Below are positions 37,584-46,168 of a stretch of 64,000 nucleotides of DNA, in pieces. The notes under the pieces were generated by a model, which saw nothing but the letters and a program-made list of their open reading frames with translations, did no database searches and was not told where the DNA came from. The translations under genes were made by a program, and so were the position numbers. The stretch spans positions 122,705 through 186,704 of the forward strand of contig CALWPL010000003.1 of assembly GCA_944383405.1 (NCBI GenBank). Direction: 5' to 3'. Source of the DNA: an uncultured Clostridia bacterium. GTDB taxonomy: Bacteria; Bacillota; Clostridia; Christensenellales; UBA1242. Position 1 is the first letter of the stretch. The number at the start of each line of letters is the position of its first letter.

Positions 37584-38276
37584 AAGGAAAAATATTATAA
37601 AAGATGTCCTAGATGTAATGCAAAGGTTATTTCTAGTGAAGAAAGATGTCATAACTGTGGGTTAATATTTGAAAGATTAAAAAAGGCTAGTAATACCGCT
37701 GCAAAGCAGGCAATAAAGAGAAAAGAGTATAATAAGGTTGTATATAGTTGTGATTTGCCAAGAGATATAAGTAAGGTAAACTTATTACTTACAGCTATTT
37801 TTCTTGGCGTTTTTGGTATTCAATATGCGAAAGTTGGCAGATATAAAATGTTTATGTTTATGATTATTTCTTTATTTCTTTTGTTTTTATATACTTTACT
37901 TTCTGTTATGCCAGCAATTCCAGATTGGGTTTTTGATGACAAATATTTAGGTATGATATTAATTCTTATAACAATTCCTTCTGCATTTGAAGTAATGATG
38001 TGGGGGGTATCTATTTTTCAAATAATTTTTAACAGATTTAAAGTGCCTGTTGCTATTGATGAAGAATATGTTATTGAAGGCATTAATACGCCTGTTGCAA
38101 AAGAAATACTTAGTGAAGTTAAACAAAATAGAGAAGAAAGAGAAATGTCTAGTAAAAATAGGCTTAAAAGGCGTGTTTTTTGTGCCAAATGTGGAGAGTA
38201 TGTTAAATTAAAAAAAGGAGAAAATACATGCCATAAATGTGGTTGTATTTTAGTGGAAAAAGATAAGGATGAGTAA
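37581..38276 (+). CDS. Zinc-ribbon membrane protein with TM2-like core
   Basis: 231 residues. The N-terminal zinc ribbon CPRC...CHNC (about residues 7-25) and C-terminal ribbon CAKC...CHKC (about 200-223) flank three to four hydrophobic helices. The first helix pair ([20 protein letters not shown]) resembles the TM2 domain. Start ATG 37581 follows from the leaderless promoter. The gene overlaps mnmA by 8 nt, suggesting translational coupling. Role unknown. Confidence 0.75.
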   Translation: MKEKYYKRCPRCNAKVISSEERCHNCGLIFERLKKASNTAAKQAIKRKEYNKVVYSCDLPRDISKVNLLLTAIFLGVFGIQYAKVGRYKMFMFMIISLFLLFLYTLLSVMPAIPDWVFDDKYLGMILILITIPSAFEVMMWGVSIFQIIFNRFKVPVAIDEEYVIEGINTPVAKEILSEVKQNREEREMSSKNRLKRRVFCAKCGEYVKLKKGENTCHKCGCILVEKDKDE

Positions 38277-39360
38277 TAATGATAAAACAGTGGTTATAGG
38301 TATGAGTGGGGGTGTTGATAGTGCAGTTAGTGCTCTTTTACTTAAAAATCAAGGATATAATGTTATTGGTTTGTTTATGAATAATTGGGAAGAAAAAGGT
38401 GATGATGGTGCGTGTACTGCAGTTGAAGATTATGAAGATGTAAAAAGAGTGTGTGCAAAAATAAAAATACCTTATTATTCAGTAAATTTTGCAAAAGAAT
38501 ACTGGGACAGGGTTTTTGAAACATTTCTTAGTGAATACAAAAAAGGGAGGACTCCAAACCCAGATGTTTTATGTAATAGAGAAATAAAATTTGGGCCATT
38601 TTTACAATATGCAAAAAAATTAGGAGCAGATTATATTGCGACTGGGCATTACTGTAAGGTTGAGCAAAGGGATAAAAAATTTTATTTAAAAAAAGCAAAA
38701 GATAAAAATAAGGACCAAAGTTATTTTTTAAATCAATTATCACAAGAGCAATTATCGAGTGTTATTTTTCCACTTGCTAATATTGAGAAGTCTCAGGTTA
38801 GAGAAATTGCGCTTGAAAACGGTTTATCAAACGCAAGAAAAAAAGATAGTACTGGGGTTTGTTTTATAGGGGAAAGAAACTTTAAAAAGTTTTTGCAGCA
38901 ATATTTACCTGCAAAAAAAGGAGATATTGTGGACACAGAAGGAAATATTGTTGGCGAGCATGATGGGGTAATGTATTATACATTGGGACAACGAAAAGGA
39001 CTAAATATTGGTGGAAAGCCTGGTGGAAATGGTGGTAGGTGGTTTGTTTTAGATAAAGATGTGGGTAATAATAGGCTTGTTGTAAGCCAAGGCGAAGATG
39101 ATTTACTTTATAGTTCTTCACTTATTGCCATAAATTTTAATTGGATACCAGAAAAGCCAAAAAAACTAGAATTTGACTGTTTTGCAAAATTTAGATATAG
39201 ACAACCTGACCAAAAAGTAAAAATTAAAATTGAAGAAGATATTGTTAGGGTTATCTTTTATGAGAAACAAAGGGCTATAACTCCAGGTCAATATGTCGTA
39301 CTGTATGATGAGGACGAAAATTGCCTTGGGGGTGGAGTTATTGATAAAGTAATTTTTTAA
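38269..39360 (+). CDS. mnmA: tRNA-specific 2-thiouridylase MnmA
   Basis: Adds the 2-thio group to U34 of tRNA-Lys, -Glu and -Gln with ATP and a sulfur donor. The PP-loop is [14 protein letters not shown] near the N-terminus. The two catalytic cysteines are C102 ([12 protein letters not shown]) and C198 ([12 protein letters not shown]). Later conserved motifs include [14 protein letters not shown] and [12 protein letters not shown]. The 363 residues match the family. The start overlaps the previous gene by 8 nt. A perfect terminator follows. Confidence 0.97.
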   Translation: MSNNDKTVVIGMSGGVDSAVSALLLKNQGYNVIGLFMNNWEEKGDDGACTAVEDYEDVKRVCAKIKIPYYSVNFAKEYWDRVFETFLSEYKKGRTPNPDVLCNREIKFGPFLQYAKKLGADYIATGHYCKVEQRDKKFYLKKAKDKNKDQSYFLNQLSQEQLSSVIFPLANIEKSQVREIALENGLSNARKKDSTGVCFIGERNFKKFLQQYLPAKKGDIVDTEGNIVGEHDGVMYYTLGQRKGLNIGGKPGGNGGRWFVLDKDVGNNRLVVSQGEDDLLYSSSLIAINFNWIPEKPKKLEFDCFAKFRYRQPDQKVKIKIEEDIVRVIFYEKQRAITPGQYVVLYDEDENCLGGGVIDKVIF

Positions 39361-39366
39361 GATTAT

Positions 39367-39400
39367 AAATATATTGTGAAAATTCACAATATATTTTTTT
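39367..39400 (+). terminator. Intrinsic terminator after mnmA
   Basis: AAATATATTGTGAA / TTCACAATATATTT, perfect long stem with minimal loop, followed by T-run. The next gene's -35 box (TTGCAC, 39399-39404) starts inside the T-run. Confidence 0.85.
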
Positions 39401-39435
39401 GCACATATTTTTTATTTTGCATAATATGATTTATG
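39399..39435 (+). promoter_or_regulatory. Leaderless promoter of ytaF
   Basis: TTGCAC (39399-39404), 17 nt, TAATAT (39422-39427), 5 nt, ATG (39433). No ribosome site. Confidence 0.6.
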
Positions 39436-40002
39436 CTAGAAGTTTTATTTTTTTCATTTTCAATTAGTATAGATGCGTTTGGATATTCCCTTGGCTTTGG
39501 GAGTAGAGATATAAAATTAGGAGTAAAAGATTTTTTAGTACTAAATATTATTAACATATTATTATTGAGTTTATTTTTATCAATTTTTCCGCATATTAAA
39601 ATTTTGTCTGAAAGCAATTTTTTAGAAGATATTGGAAGTTATCTTTTGCTTGTTTTTGGTTTTTATTATTTTATTTTGGCATATAAAGATTTAATTTTTG
39701 AACTAAAAAATGGACTAAAAGCAAAAGATTTTACTTTTAAAGAAAGATTTAATTATTTAAATTTTACTGATTTTTTAGTTTTATTTTCTATATTTATAAT
39801 TGAAAACATATTTTCAACTTTTGTTTTTTTTGCTAGTTTAAGTCATGTGGAAATATTTGTTTTATTAACATTTCTTTTTCACTGTGTATTTTTTGTTCTT
39901 GGGTTTAAGATAGGCAACAAAATAATTAGTAAACTTCCTATTGACACATCTTTTATATCCGGTTCAATTTTTATATTGCTTGCTGTTGCAAATCTTATGT
40001 AG
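39433..40002 (+). CDS. ytaF: Sporulation membrane protein YtaF / MntP-like
   Basis: 189 residues, six predicted hydrophobic helices. It starts with the family motif SFSISIDAFGYSLGFGSR, where the Asp in helix 1 is conserved among MntP/YtaF proteins. MntP members export Mn2+, while YtaF is a sporulation-associated relative. Length and the DAFG motif favour YtaF, consistent with a spore former. The conserved motif in the second half is divergent (IIENIFSTFVFF). Function by homology only. Confidence 0.75.
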   Translation: MLEVLFFSFSISIDAFGYSLGFGSRDIKLGVKDFLVLNIINILLLSLFLSIFPHIKILSESNFLEDIGSYLLLVFGFYYFILAYKDLIFELKNGLKAKDFTFKERFNYLNFTDFLVLFSIFIIENIFSTFVFFASLSHVEIFVLLTFLFHCVFFVLGFKIGNKIISKLPIDTSFISGSIFILLAVANLM

Positions 40003-40019
40003 AAATAGATTTTATTTAG

Positions 40020-40057
40020 TTGCAAATAAAGTAATTTTGTATTAAAATTTTAATATG
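40020..40057 (+). promoter_or_regulatory. Leaderless promoter of XRE operon
   Basis: TTGCAA (40020-40025), 17-nt spacer, TAAAAT (40043-40048), 6 nt, ATG (40055). No Shine-Dalgarno sequence. Confidence 0.65.
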
Positions 40058-40756
40058 GGAAATAGCGAACTTGACCAAAATGAATTACTTAGAAAAACAA
40101 TCGCAAACAACCTTGTAAAATATCGCAAGGCTGCTAATTTAACGCAAATTGAACTTTCTGAAAAGGTTATGTATTCAGATAAGAACATTTCCAGATGGGA
40201 AAGGGGAGAATCTTTACCTGAGATAACAACTTTAAAAACGCTTGCTGATTTATATGGAATCAAGGTTGATGATTTTTTAGTTGAAAAAGAAGAAGTTGTT
40301 CTTGAACAAAAAAGTGAAAAGAAGAAAAAGACTAAATTATTTAATAAAAAGCAACTTTTGATTATGCTATTATCTGTTTCATTGGTTTGGTTAATTGCAA
40401 TAGTTGTTTTTTGTGTTTTTCATAGTTTTGTTCCGTCTTTAAGAGATGAAGCATGGAAATTATTTCTTCTAGCACTTCCAATATCATCTATTGTTGTGCT
40501 TGTGTATACTAGTTTATGGTGTACTAATTTAATGAATGCAATAGTTGTTACTTTCCTTATTTGGACAATGGCTATATCTGTTTATTTCTGTGTAGAGTTT
40601 GAAAGTAGTTGGTTAATATTTATTGTGGCAATTCCTTTTCAAACAATAGACATATTATGGTTTTTATTTAAAAAAGTGAAAATTAATTTTAATAAGCAAA
40701 ATTCTAAAAAAAATATCGTAAAAGAAAAAATCAAAAAAAATGAAAAGGATAATTAA
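40055..40756 (+). CDS. XRE-family regulator with C-terminal membrane domain
   Basis: 233 residues. Residues 12-70 are a Cro/CI-type helix-turn-helix (LVKYRKAANLTQIELSEKVM, then KNISRWERGESLPEI). A basic linker follows, then four hydrophobic helices, giving a membrane-bound regulator as found in many Bacillota. The ligand is unknown. It heads an overlapping operon with yigZ, recX and acpS, and may sense membrane state to control itself. Confidence 0.85.
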   Translation: MGNSELDQNELLRKTIANNLVKYRKAANLTQIELSEKVMYSDKNISRWERGESLPEITTLKTLADLYGIKVDDFLVEKEEVVLEQKSEKKKKTKLFNKKQLLIMLLSVSLVWLIAIVVFCVFHSFVPSLRDEAWKLFLLALPISSIVVLVYTSLWCTNLMNAIVVTFLIWTMAISVYFCVEFESSWLIFIVAIPFQTIDILWFLFKKVKINFNKQNSKKNIVKEKIKKNEKDN

Positions 40757-41333
40757 AGAACAATTTACTAAAATTATTATTGAAAAATCAAAATTTATAT
40801 CACACTGCTACAATTGTGATAGTATAGATGATATGAATTCTTTAATTAAAAAAGAAAGGCAAATAAATCATTCAGCAAATCATGTTTGCTATGCGTGTGT
40901 AGTTTTAGAAGATGGAGTTAAGACTTACTTTAATGATGATGGTGAGCCTTCTGGAACGGCAGGTTTGCAAATATTACAAGTTTTGAAGGAAAATGACTTA
41001 ATAAATACTTTAATTACAGTAGTTAGATATTTTGGTGGCATTAAACTTGGCATTCCAGGGTTAAGTAGAGCGTATAAAAATATTGCTAATATGTGCATAA
41101 AAGATAATGTTTGTAGTGTAAAATTGAAATCTCTTTATATGTGCAAATGCGAATATAGGGCTTTTGATAATGTAAAAAAATTATTAGAAAAATATAATAT
41201 TGAAATAATCGAGTTAAAGTTTTTAAACGAAATAAACTTTTATGCTTATCTTGACGATGAAGAATATTCAAAACTATGTCCGCTGGTTTTAGATTTGCAG
41301 AATCAAAATAAGACTAGGTATTGTAAAATTTAG
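40740..41333 (+). CDS. yigZ: YigZ/IMPACT family protein
   Basis: 197 residues of the UPF0029/IMPACT family. N-terminal motif KSKFISHCYNCDSIDD, then HVCYACVVLEDG, and DDGEPSGTAGLQILQVL, which is the family signature. The C-terminal ferredoxin-like DUF1949 part is present. Family members are linked to translation, but bacterial function is unclear. It overlaps the end of the XRE gene by 17 nt. Confidence 0.93.
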   Translation: MKRIIKEQFTKIIIEKSKFISHCYNCDSIDDMNSLIKKERQINHSANHVCYACVVLEDGVKTYFNDDGEPSGTAGLQILQVLKENDLINTLITVVRYFGGIKLGIPGLSRAYKNIANMCIKDNVCSVKLKSLYMCKCEYRAFDNVKKLLEKYNIEIIELKFLNEINFYAYLDDEEYSKLCPLVLDLQNQNKTRYCKI

Positions 41334-41341
41334 GGTATAAA

Positions 41342-41950
41342 ATGGAAATAACTAAAATTGAGATTCAGAAAAAAAACAAAAATAGAGTAAATCTATATTT
41401 AGATAATGAATTTAATTGTGGGTTATCGCTAGAAGTAGTTGTTAAATATGGTTTAAAAGAAGGAAAGGAAATAAATCAAGAGTTACTTGATTTTTTATGT
41501 AATAGTAGTGAAAAAGAAATTGCTATAAATAAGGCTATTTCGTATATTGCAAGGTACCAAAAAACTGAAAAAGAGATAAAAGAGTATTTATTTAAGAAAG
41601 GTTTTGGGGATGAAATAAGCCAAGATGTTATAAAAAAGTTAAAAGAATACAATTTTATTGATGATGATTTATATGCACAGAATTATATTAAATATAAAAC
41701 AAAATCTGTAGGGAAAAGAAAACTTGCATACGAACTTAGGAAAAAAGGCATAAATGAAAGTCTAATAGATAATAACATTGATATTTACTCGCAAGATAGT
41801 GATAGTGTTTTATTAGTTGCAGAAAAGTATTTAAGAAAAAAGCCAAGAGATATTAAAACAAAACAAAAAGCATATAGGTATTTATTATCAAGAGGATTTA
41901 TGTCAGAAGATATAATAAGAGCGTTAAATAGTATGTTTAAAGAGGAGTAA
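41342..41950 (+). CDS. recX: Regulatory protein RecX
   Basis: 202 residues. RecX-type three-helix repeats are visible: ISYIARYQKTEKEIKEYLFK, then VIKKLKEYNFIDDDLYAQNY, and RKLAYELRKKGINESLID. RecX modulates RecA filaments. It starts 8 nt after yigZ with a weak AGGG site, within the operon ending in acpS. Confidence 0.92.
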   Translation: MEITKIEIQKKNKNRVNLYLDNEFNCGLSLEVVVKYGLKEGKEINQELLDFLCNSSEKEIAINKAISYIARYQKTEKEIKEYLFKKGFGDEISQDVIKKLKEYNFIDDDLYAQNYIKYKTKSVGKRKLAYELRKKGINESLIDNNIDIYSQDSDSVLLVAEKYLRKKPRDIKTKQKAYRYLLSRGFMSEDIIRALNSMFKEE

Positions 41951-41955
41951 TTATT

Positions 41956-42312
41956 ATGCAAGTTGGAATTGATATTGAAGAAGTCAAAAGATTTAGTAAA
42001 ATTCAAAAGGATAAGCATAAATTAGATAAATTATTTACTAGCAGAGAACAAGAATATTTTAATAAGTATAGTAATAGAACTTGTCATATTGCAGGTTTTT
42101 TTTGTGCAAAAGAAGCGGTTTCAAAAGCGTTGAAAGTAAGTTTATATAGTGATATTTATCCTATTGATATTGAAGTTCTGCATGGCAAGAATGGAGAGCC
42201 TTATATTAATATAGAAAATGCCCATTTAAAAAAACTATTAAACAATAAAAAAATTGATATTAGTATTAGTCATACAGATAACCTTGCTACTGCAATTTGT
42301 ATAATTTTTTAA
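41956..42312 (+). CDS. acpS: Holo-[acyl-carrier-protein] synthase AcpS
   Basis: 118 residues. It transfers phosphopantetheine from CoA to the serine of acyl carrier protein. The metal-binding motif GIDIEEVKRFSK and the catalytic FCAKEAVSKAL are present, and GKNGEPYI and SISHTDNLATAICI complete the family pattern. GAGGAG precedes the ATG, and it is 5 nt after recX. acpS upstream of a mazF-type toxin recalls the Bacillus acpS-alr-ndoAI-ndoA order. Confidence 0.95.
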   Translation: MQVGIDIEEVKRFSKIQKDKHKLDKLFTSREQEYFNKYSNRTCHIAGFFCAKEAVSKALKVSLYSDIYPIDIEVLHGKNGEPYINIENAHLKKLLNNKKIDISISHTDNLATAICIIF

Positions 42313-42386
42313 TATTAACTAATTATTAAAGACATAACAATAATTTAAGAAAATATCTTGTACTATTATTTAAAAACAGATAGACT

Positions 42387-42417
42387 AAACCTTCTATATT
42401 GCTAGAAGGTTTTTTTT
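42387..42417 (+). terminator. Intrinsic terminator after acpS
   Basis: AACCTTCTA (42388-42396) / TAGAAGGTT (42403-42411), loop TATTGC, T-run. Confidence 0.85.
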
Positions 42418-42505
42418 ATTTTAAATAAGTGTTTATTAAATTAATTTAACTTTATAGGTTATAAGAATTAAATTTATGTTTAAAATAAAAAAAGAAGGAG
42501 AGAAT

Positions 42506-42694
42506 TTGAGTATGAAGCAAGAATATTTGCTAGGAAAGAACAATTATTGCTTGACTAATCATAAAATGACAGAGAACAAAGGATTAAAAAGTATTGATAG
42601 ATATTTAGTAATAAGTAAAGGTCTTTGTTTTGAAAATGGAAGGTTTGAGAAAGTAAAAGACTTTGATTATGAAAAGTTTTTGTTAGAGGGGTAA
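42506..42694 (+). CDS. Small protein upstream of mazF, possible atypical antitoxin
   Basis: 62 residues, not recognised. A ribosome site AAGGAGAG suits TTG at 42506 (about 5 nt) better than ATG at 42512 (about 11 nt). The sequence [20 protein letters not shown] and its C-terminal part [18 protein letters not shown] do not resemble ribbon-helix-helix or MazE-type antitoxins. It ends 1 nt before mazF, the usual place of an antitoxin. A distinct small-protein role is equally possible. Confidence 0.6.
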   Translation: MSMKQEYLLGKNNYCLTNHKMTENKGLKSIDRYLVISKGLCFENGRFEKVKDFDYEKFLLEG

Positions 42695-42695
42695 G

Positions 42696-43037
42696 ATGGT
42701 AAAAAGGGGAGAACTGTATTATGCTGATTTAAGTCCTGTTATAGGTAGTGAACAAGGTGGGATTCGCCCAGTTTTAGTTGTACAAAATGATATTGGCAAT
42801 AAATACAGCCCAACAGTTATTGCGGCAGCAATAACAAGTAAATTAAATAAGGCTAAACTCCCAACTCATATTGAATTATCTAGTAAAGAGTATGGTTTAG
42901 AAAAAGATTCAGTTGTATTGTTAGAGCAGATACGAACTATTGATAAATCACGGTTAAAAGAAAAGATTGGAGAACTGAGTTCATATAAAATGAATCAAGT
43001 AAATAGAGCGATGATGATTAGTTTAGGAGTTATTTAG
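42696..43037 (+). CDS. mazF: MazF/EndoA-type endoribonuclease toxin
   Basis: 113 residues of the PemK/MazF family, which cleaves mRNA at short sequence motifs. It opens with the signature [20 protein letters not shown], followed by [11 protein letters not shown]. Later motifs are [20 protein letters not shown] and [15 protein letters not shown], with the catalytic Arg and Thr/Ser positions retained. Length equals B. subtilis NdoA. A GAGGGG ribosome site overlaps the preceding small gene. Confidence 0.93.
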   Translation: MVKRGELYYADLSPVIGSEQGGIRPVLVVQNDIGNKYSPTVIAAAITSKLNKAKLPTHIELSSKEYGLEKDSVVLLEQIRTIDKSRLKEKIGELSSYKMNQVNRAMMISLGVI

Positions 43038-43194
43038 TTTTGTATAACATGGTTTTATAAAAATATATTTTTAATATTAACTAGTAAGAAAGTATAAAAT
43101 TAAAATGACTTTTATTTCAAAGGGTTTTAAAATATTTTTTATAATATTAAAAAAGAAGAAGATTATTATTTTTTAACTTATTCTTATATTGATA

Positions 43195-43238
43195 AAAAGA
43201 TTGAAATTAGTTAAATTTTTAATCTTTTCTTTTTTTTA
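43195..43238 (+). terminator. Intrinsic terminator after mazF
   Basis: AAAAGATT / AATCTTTT with further AAATT/AATTT pairing inside, followed by a long T-run. Confidence 0.65.
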
Positions 43239-43249
43239 TTGTAAAAGTA

Positions 43250-43267
43250 TGCTAATATGAACATATG
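43250..43267 (+). promoter_or_regulatory. Leaderless extended -10 promoter of the RlmD-type gene
   Basis: TGC (43250-43252) + TAATAT (43253-43258), 6 nt, ATG (43265). No Shine-Dalgarno sequence and no good -35 box. Confidence 0.6.
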
Positions 43268-44527
43268 ATGAAAATTAAAATTGAAGGATTAAATATTAAC
43301 GGAGAAGGATTCTGCAATTTGGATAAAACAAAAATATGCGTTAAAAATGTTCTTCCAAATGAAGTTGTGGAAATTGAAAGTGTTATTAAAAAAAATAATT
43401 TTATTGGGGCTAGACTAATTAATGTTGAAAAGTCTTCGCCATATAGAATAAAAGAAAAATGTAAATTTTGTGGCAACTGTGGTGGCTGTGATTTTATGTT
43501 TGTTGATTATGATAAGGGGTTAGAGATAAAAAAACAGGTTATTGCTAAATATTTTAAAGATTTATATAATGGAGATATTATCATTCATAAGAGTAAAAAA
43601 GAGTTTTTTTATAGAAATAAAGTCTCATTTTATGTAGAAAATGACAAAATTGGTTTGCTAGGGCTAAAAAGTAAAAATATTGTTGAAATTGACAAATGCA
43701 TAGTCTCAAAAGAAGGAATAAATAAGGTTCTTAAAATTTCAAGAGATTATTTAAAAGCCATAAAAAATATAAGTATTCATCATATTGTTGTAAGAGAGTT
43801 AGGTAGTGGAATAATTATAGTACTTGTATCAGATAAAAAACCAAAGGATATAAAACTAATTTTAAATTCTTTAAAAAAAGAATTTGGGGAAAATTTTGGA
43901 CTTTATATAAATTATAATTGTAAAAATTCAAAAGACATATTAAGCGATAAATTTGAGTTTATTTATGGGCAAAAATATTTACAATCGGTAGTAAATGGGA
44001 TTATTTGTTTTACAAAGCCCTACTCCTTTATGCAAATAAATGATGATGTTAGAAATGAAATGTATGAGAGTGTAAAAAATGAAATAAAAGGGGAAAGCGT
44101 TATTGAAGGTTATAGTGGGGCAGGAATACTTAGTTGCATTATGGCAAAAGTGGCAAAAAAAGTTGTTTCCATAGAAATAAATAAGACGGCAACACAAGAT
44201 GCAGAGAAAACAAGAAAAGAAAATAACATAATTAATTTAGAAAATATAAATGGGGATTGTTCTAAAATTTTGCCGCAAATAATTAGTGAAAATAAAGATG
44301 CAATTTTTGTAATAGACCCGCCAAGGAGTGGGTGCAGTAAAAACATACTTGAAAAGTTAAAAGAAAATCAAGTTAAAAAAATCATATATATTTCATGCAA
44401 TCCTTATACATTAAAACAGAATTTAGTTTACTTAAAAGAAAGTTTTAAAATAGATAAATTTGAGATTTTTGACATTTTTCCGCAAACTTTTGAAATAGAG
44501 AGTATGGTTATATTAAAAAGTAAGTAA
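43265..44527 (+). CDS. rlmD: 23S rRNA (uracil-C5)-methyltransferase, RlmD/RlmCD type
   Basis: 420-residue TrmA-family enzyme that forms 5-methyluridine in 23S rRNA. An N-terminal TRAM-like domain (KIEGLNINGEGFCNLD) precedes an iron-sulfur cysteine cluster CKFCGNCGGCDFM. The SAM domain has EGYSGAGILSCIMA. The catalytic loop DPPRSGCSKNIL and ISCNPYTLKQNL complete the family set. Gram-positive bacteria often have a dual-site RlmCD, so the exact target uridines are uncertain. Confidence 0.88.
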   Translation: MMKIKIEGLNINGEGFCNLDKTKICVKNVLPNEVVEIESVIKKNNFIGARLINVEKSSPYRIKEKCKFCGNCGGCDFMFVDYDKGLEIKKQVIAKYFKDLYNGDIIIHKSKKEFFYRNKVSFYVENDKIGLLGLKSKNIVEIDKCIVSKEGINKVLKISRDYLKAIKNISIHHIVVRELGSGIIIVLVSDKKPKDIKLILNSLKKEFGENFGLYINYNCKNSKDILSDKFEFIYGQKYLQSVVNGIICFTKPYSFMQINDDVRNEMYESVKNEIKGESVIEGYSGAGILSCIMAKVAKKVVSIEINKTATQDAEKTRKENNIINLENINGDCSKILPQIISENKDAIFVIDPPRSGCSKNILEKLKENQVKKIIYISCNPYTLKQNLVYLKESFKIDKFEIFDIFPQTFEIESMVILKSK

Positions 44528-44533
44528 AAAGTA

Positions 44534-44571
44534 TTGGTTTTTATTCTTTTTTGTATTATAATAAAAATATG
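44534..44571 (+). promoter_or_regulatory. Leaderless promoter of lgt
   Basis: TTGGTT (44534-44539), exactly 17 nt, consensus TATAAT (44557-44562), 6 nt, ATG (44569). This is the cleanest example in the window of a promoter placing the transcription start on the start codon. Confidence 0.75.
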
Positions 44572-45369
44572 GAAAAATTAATGCTCGTTAGTCAAACTTT
44601 TTCAATATTTGGTATTGATATTGCTTGGTATGGATTTATCATTGCAATAGGTATGTTATGTGGTGTTATTTGTGCATATGTAATTTGTAAGAAAAAAAAA
44701 TACGATTTAAGTATGCCAATTAATCTTGCTTTGTACGCTTTACCACTTGCAATAGTTGGCGCTAGGCTTTATTATGTTATATTAAATGGAGTAAGTGATT
44801 TTTGGCAAATATTTAAAATTTGGGAAGGTGGAATGGCAATTTATGGCGGAGTGATTGGTGGGTTTTTGGGTGTCTTTCTTTGTTGTAAAATTCATAAATA
44901 TTCGTTACTTCAAGCCTGTGATTTGGCGGCACCATGTTTACTTCTTGGGCAGGCGATTGGAAGAATTGGGTGTTATTTTGGTGGGTGCTGTTATGGGGTT
45001 GAGACAACAAACGAGGCGCTTATGAAATTTCCATTTAGTGTCCAAATTATGACAGAAAATGGGCTTGAATGGCACTTGGCTACCTTTTTTTATGAGGCAT
45101 TTTTTAATTTAATTGGTTTTATTATTCTTATGATTTTAACTTTTAAAACTGATAAAAAAGGTGTTGTAACAGCAAGTTATCTTATGATTTATGGCACAGT
45201 TAGGGCTGTATTAGAATATTTCAGGGACCCTGCTGAGAGTTTGATGCTTGGTTCAACAGGAATAAAAGCGTCAATGCTACTTAGTATTATTTTAGCAGTT
45301 GCTGGGATTATTATAATTTGCATTATTTTTTATAAGGATAAAAAAAGAAGGCAAGAGGTAAATGGGTAA
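44569..45369 (+). CDS. lgt: Prolipoprotein diacylglyceryl transferase Lgt
   Basis: 266-residue integral membrane enzyme that attaches diacylglycerol to the lipobox cysteine of prelipoproteins. It is needed for the two lipoproteins in this window. Family motifs are WYGFIIAIGMLCGV, GARLYYVI, GGMAIYGGVIGGFLGVF and the signature GQAIGRIGCYFGGCCYG. Start ATG 44569, fixed by the leaderless promoter; an upstream TTG frame extension lies inside the promoter. It overlaps the DivIVA-like gene by 8 nt. Confidence 0.95.
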   Translation: MEKLMLVSQTFSIFGIDIAWYGFIIAIGMLCGVICAYVICKKKKYDLSMPINLALYALPLAIVGARLYYVILNGVSDFWQIFKIWEGGMAIYGGVIGGFLGVFLCCKIHKYSLLQACDLAAPCLLLGQAIGRIGCYFGGCCYGVETTNEALMKFPFSVQIMTENGLEWHLATFFYEAFFNLIGFIILMILTFKTDKKGVVTASYLMIYGTVRAVLEYFRDPAESLMLGSTGIKASMLLSIILAVAGIIIICIIFYKDKKRRQEVNG

Positions 45370-46135
45370 TTTTAAGATTGTAAAAAAAGGGTATAGTCAA
45401 CTCGAAGTTGATAGTTACATAGAAAGATTGAAGAATGACTATGAGAGTAGACTATCAGAACAAAAGGATAGAATTTTTTATTTAAAAGACCAAGTTGAAA
45501 AACTGACTTCTTCAAGTGATAATGAACTTATGACTTCTCTCCTTTCCGCTGTTGAGAAGGCAAAACTAATTGAAAATAGTTCAAAAAATATTTATGAACT
45601 TGAAACTAAAAAATTAAATTTGCTTTATACTAAGATGGAAAATTTATTAAAGGATGAAAATGTATATAATGATAGAAGTATAAAAAAAGAGTTATTGTTA
45701 TTAATACAGGATTGTAGAAATTCTCTTCAGTATAATATAGAAAAGCAAAGTAAAAACATAAAAGAAAGTTCAAAGGGAGACCCAGTAAAAAGATTGTTAT
45801 CTAAAATGATGGGTGTAAATAAGTTTTCACTTGATATTGATGATGAAAAGAATGAAAATCTTGAAAAGTCTAGTAAGTCTGAAAAGGAACCTGTAAAAGT
45901 TGTACAAATAAAAAGACAAGAAACAAAAAGACCTGAGTCAAAAGAATTTAACAAGTTTTTATCAAGTAATGATAGTTTAAATGGTTCAAACTTTGAACAT
46001 ATTATGTTTACAAATAATGATTTTTCGCCAGATGAAACGGGTTTTGACCTTAAAGAAGCGGTTAATCCAAAAGAAGATTTAGAAGAAATTATGAAGGCAT
46101 TTGATTTTTATAATGATGCAAAAAAAGAAAATTAA
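45362..46135 (+). CDS. DivIVA-like coiled-coil protein
   Basis: 257 residues. The N-terminus KIVKKGYSQLEVDSYIERLK fits the DivIVA N-terminal motif that binds curved membrane, followed by a coiled coil (about 20-50) and a charged low-complexity tail ending EDLEEIMKAFDFYNDAKKEN. AAGAGGTAA precedes the ATG, which overlaps the end of lgt. Possible roles are cell-pole or division scaffolding, or gliding-type DivIVA paralogues; the specific role is unknown. Confidence 0.7.
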   Translation: MGNFKIVKKGYSQLEVDSYIERLKNDYESRLSEQKDRIFYLKDQVEKLTSSSDNELMTSLLSAVEKAKLIENSSKNIYELETKKLNLLYTKMENLLKDENVYNDRSIKKELLLLIQDCRNSLQYNIEKQSKNIKESSKGDPVKRLLSKMMGVNKFSLDIDDEKNENLEKSSKSEKEPVKVVQIKRQETKRPESKEFNKFLSSNDSLNGSNFEHIMFTNNDFSPDETGFDLKEAVNPKEDLEEIMKAFDFYNDAKKEN

Positions 46136-46140
46136 AACAT

Positions 46141-46168
46141 ATATGTACACTTGTACAAATGTACATAT
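46141..46168. repeat. Near-perfect 28-bp palindrome of GTAC units
   Basis: Outer arms TATGTACA (46142-46149) and TGTACATA (46160-46167) flank a central TTGTACAA palindrome (46151-46158). The whole 28-bp element differs from its reverse complement at a single base pair. It lies in the 33-nt gap between convergent stops and lacks a T-run typical of terminators. Confidence 0.6.
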
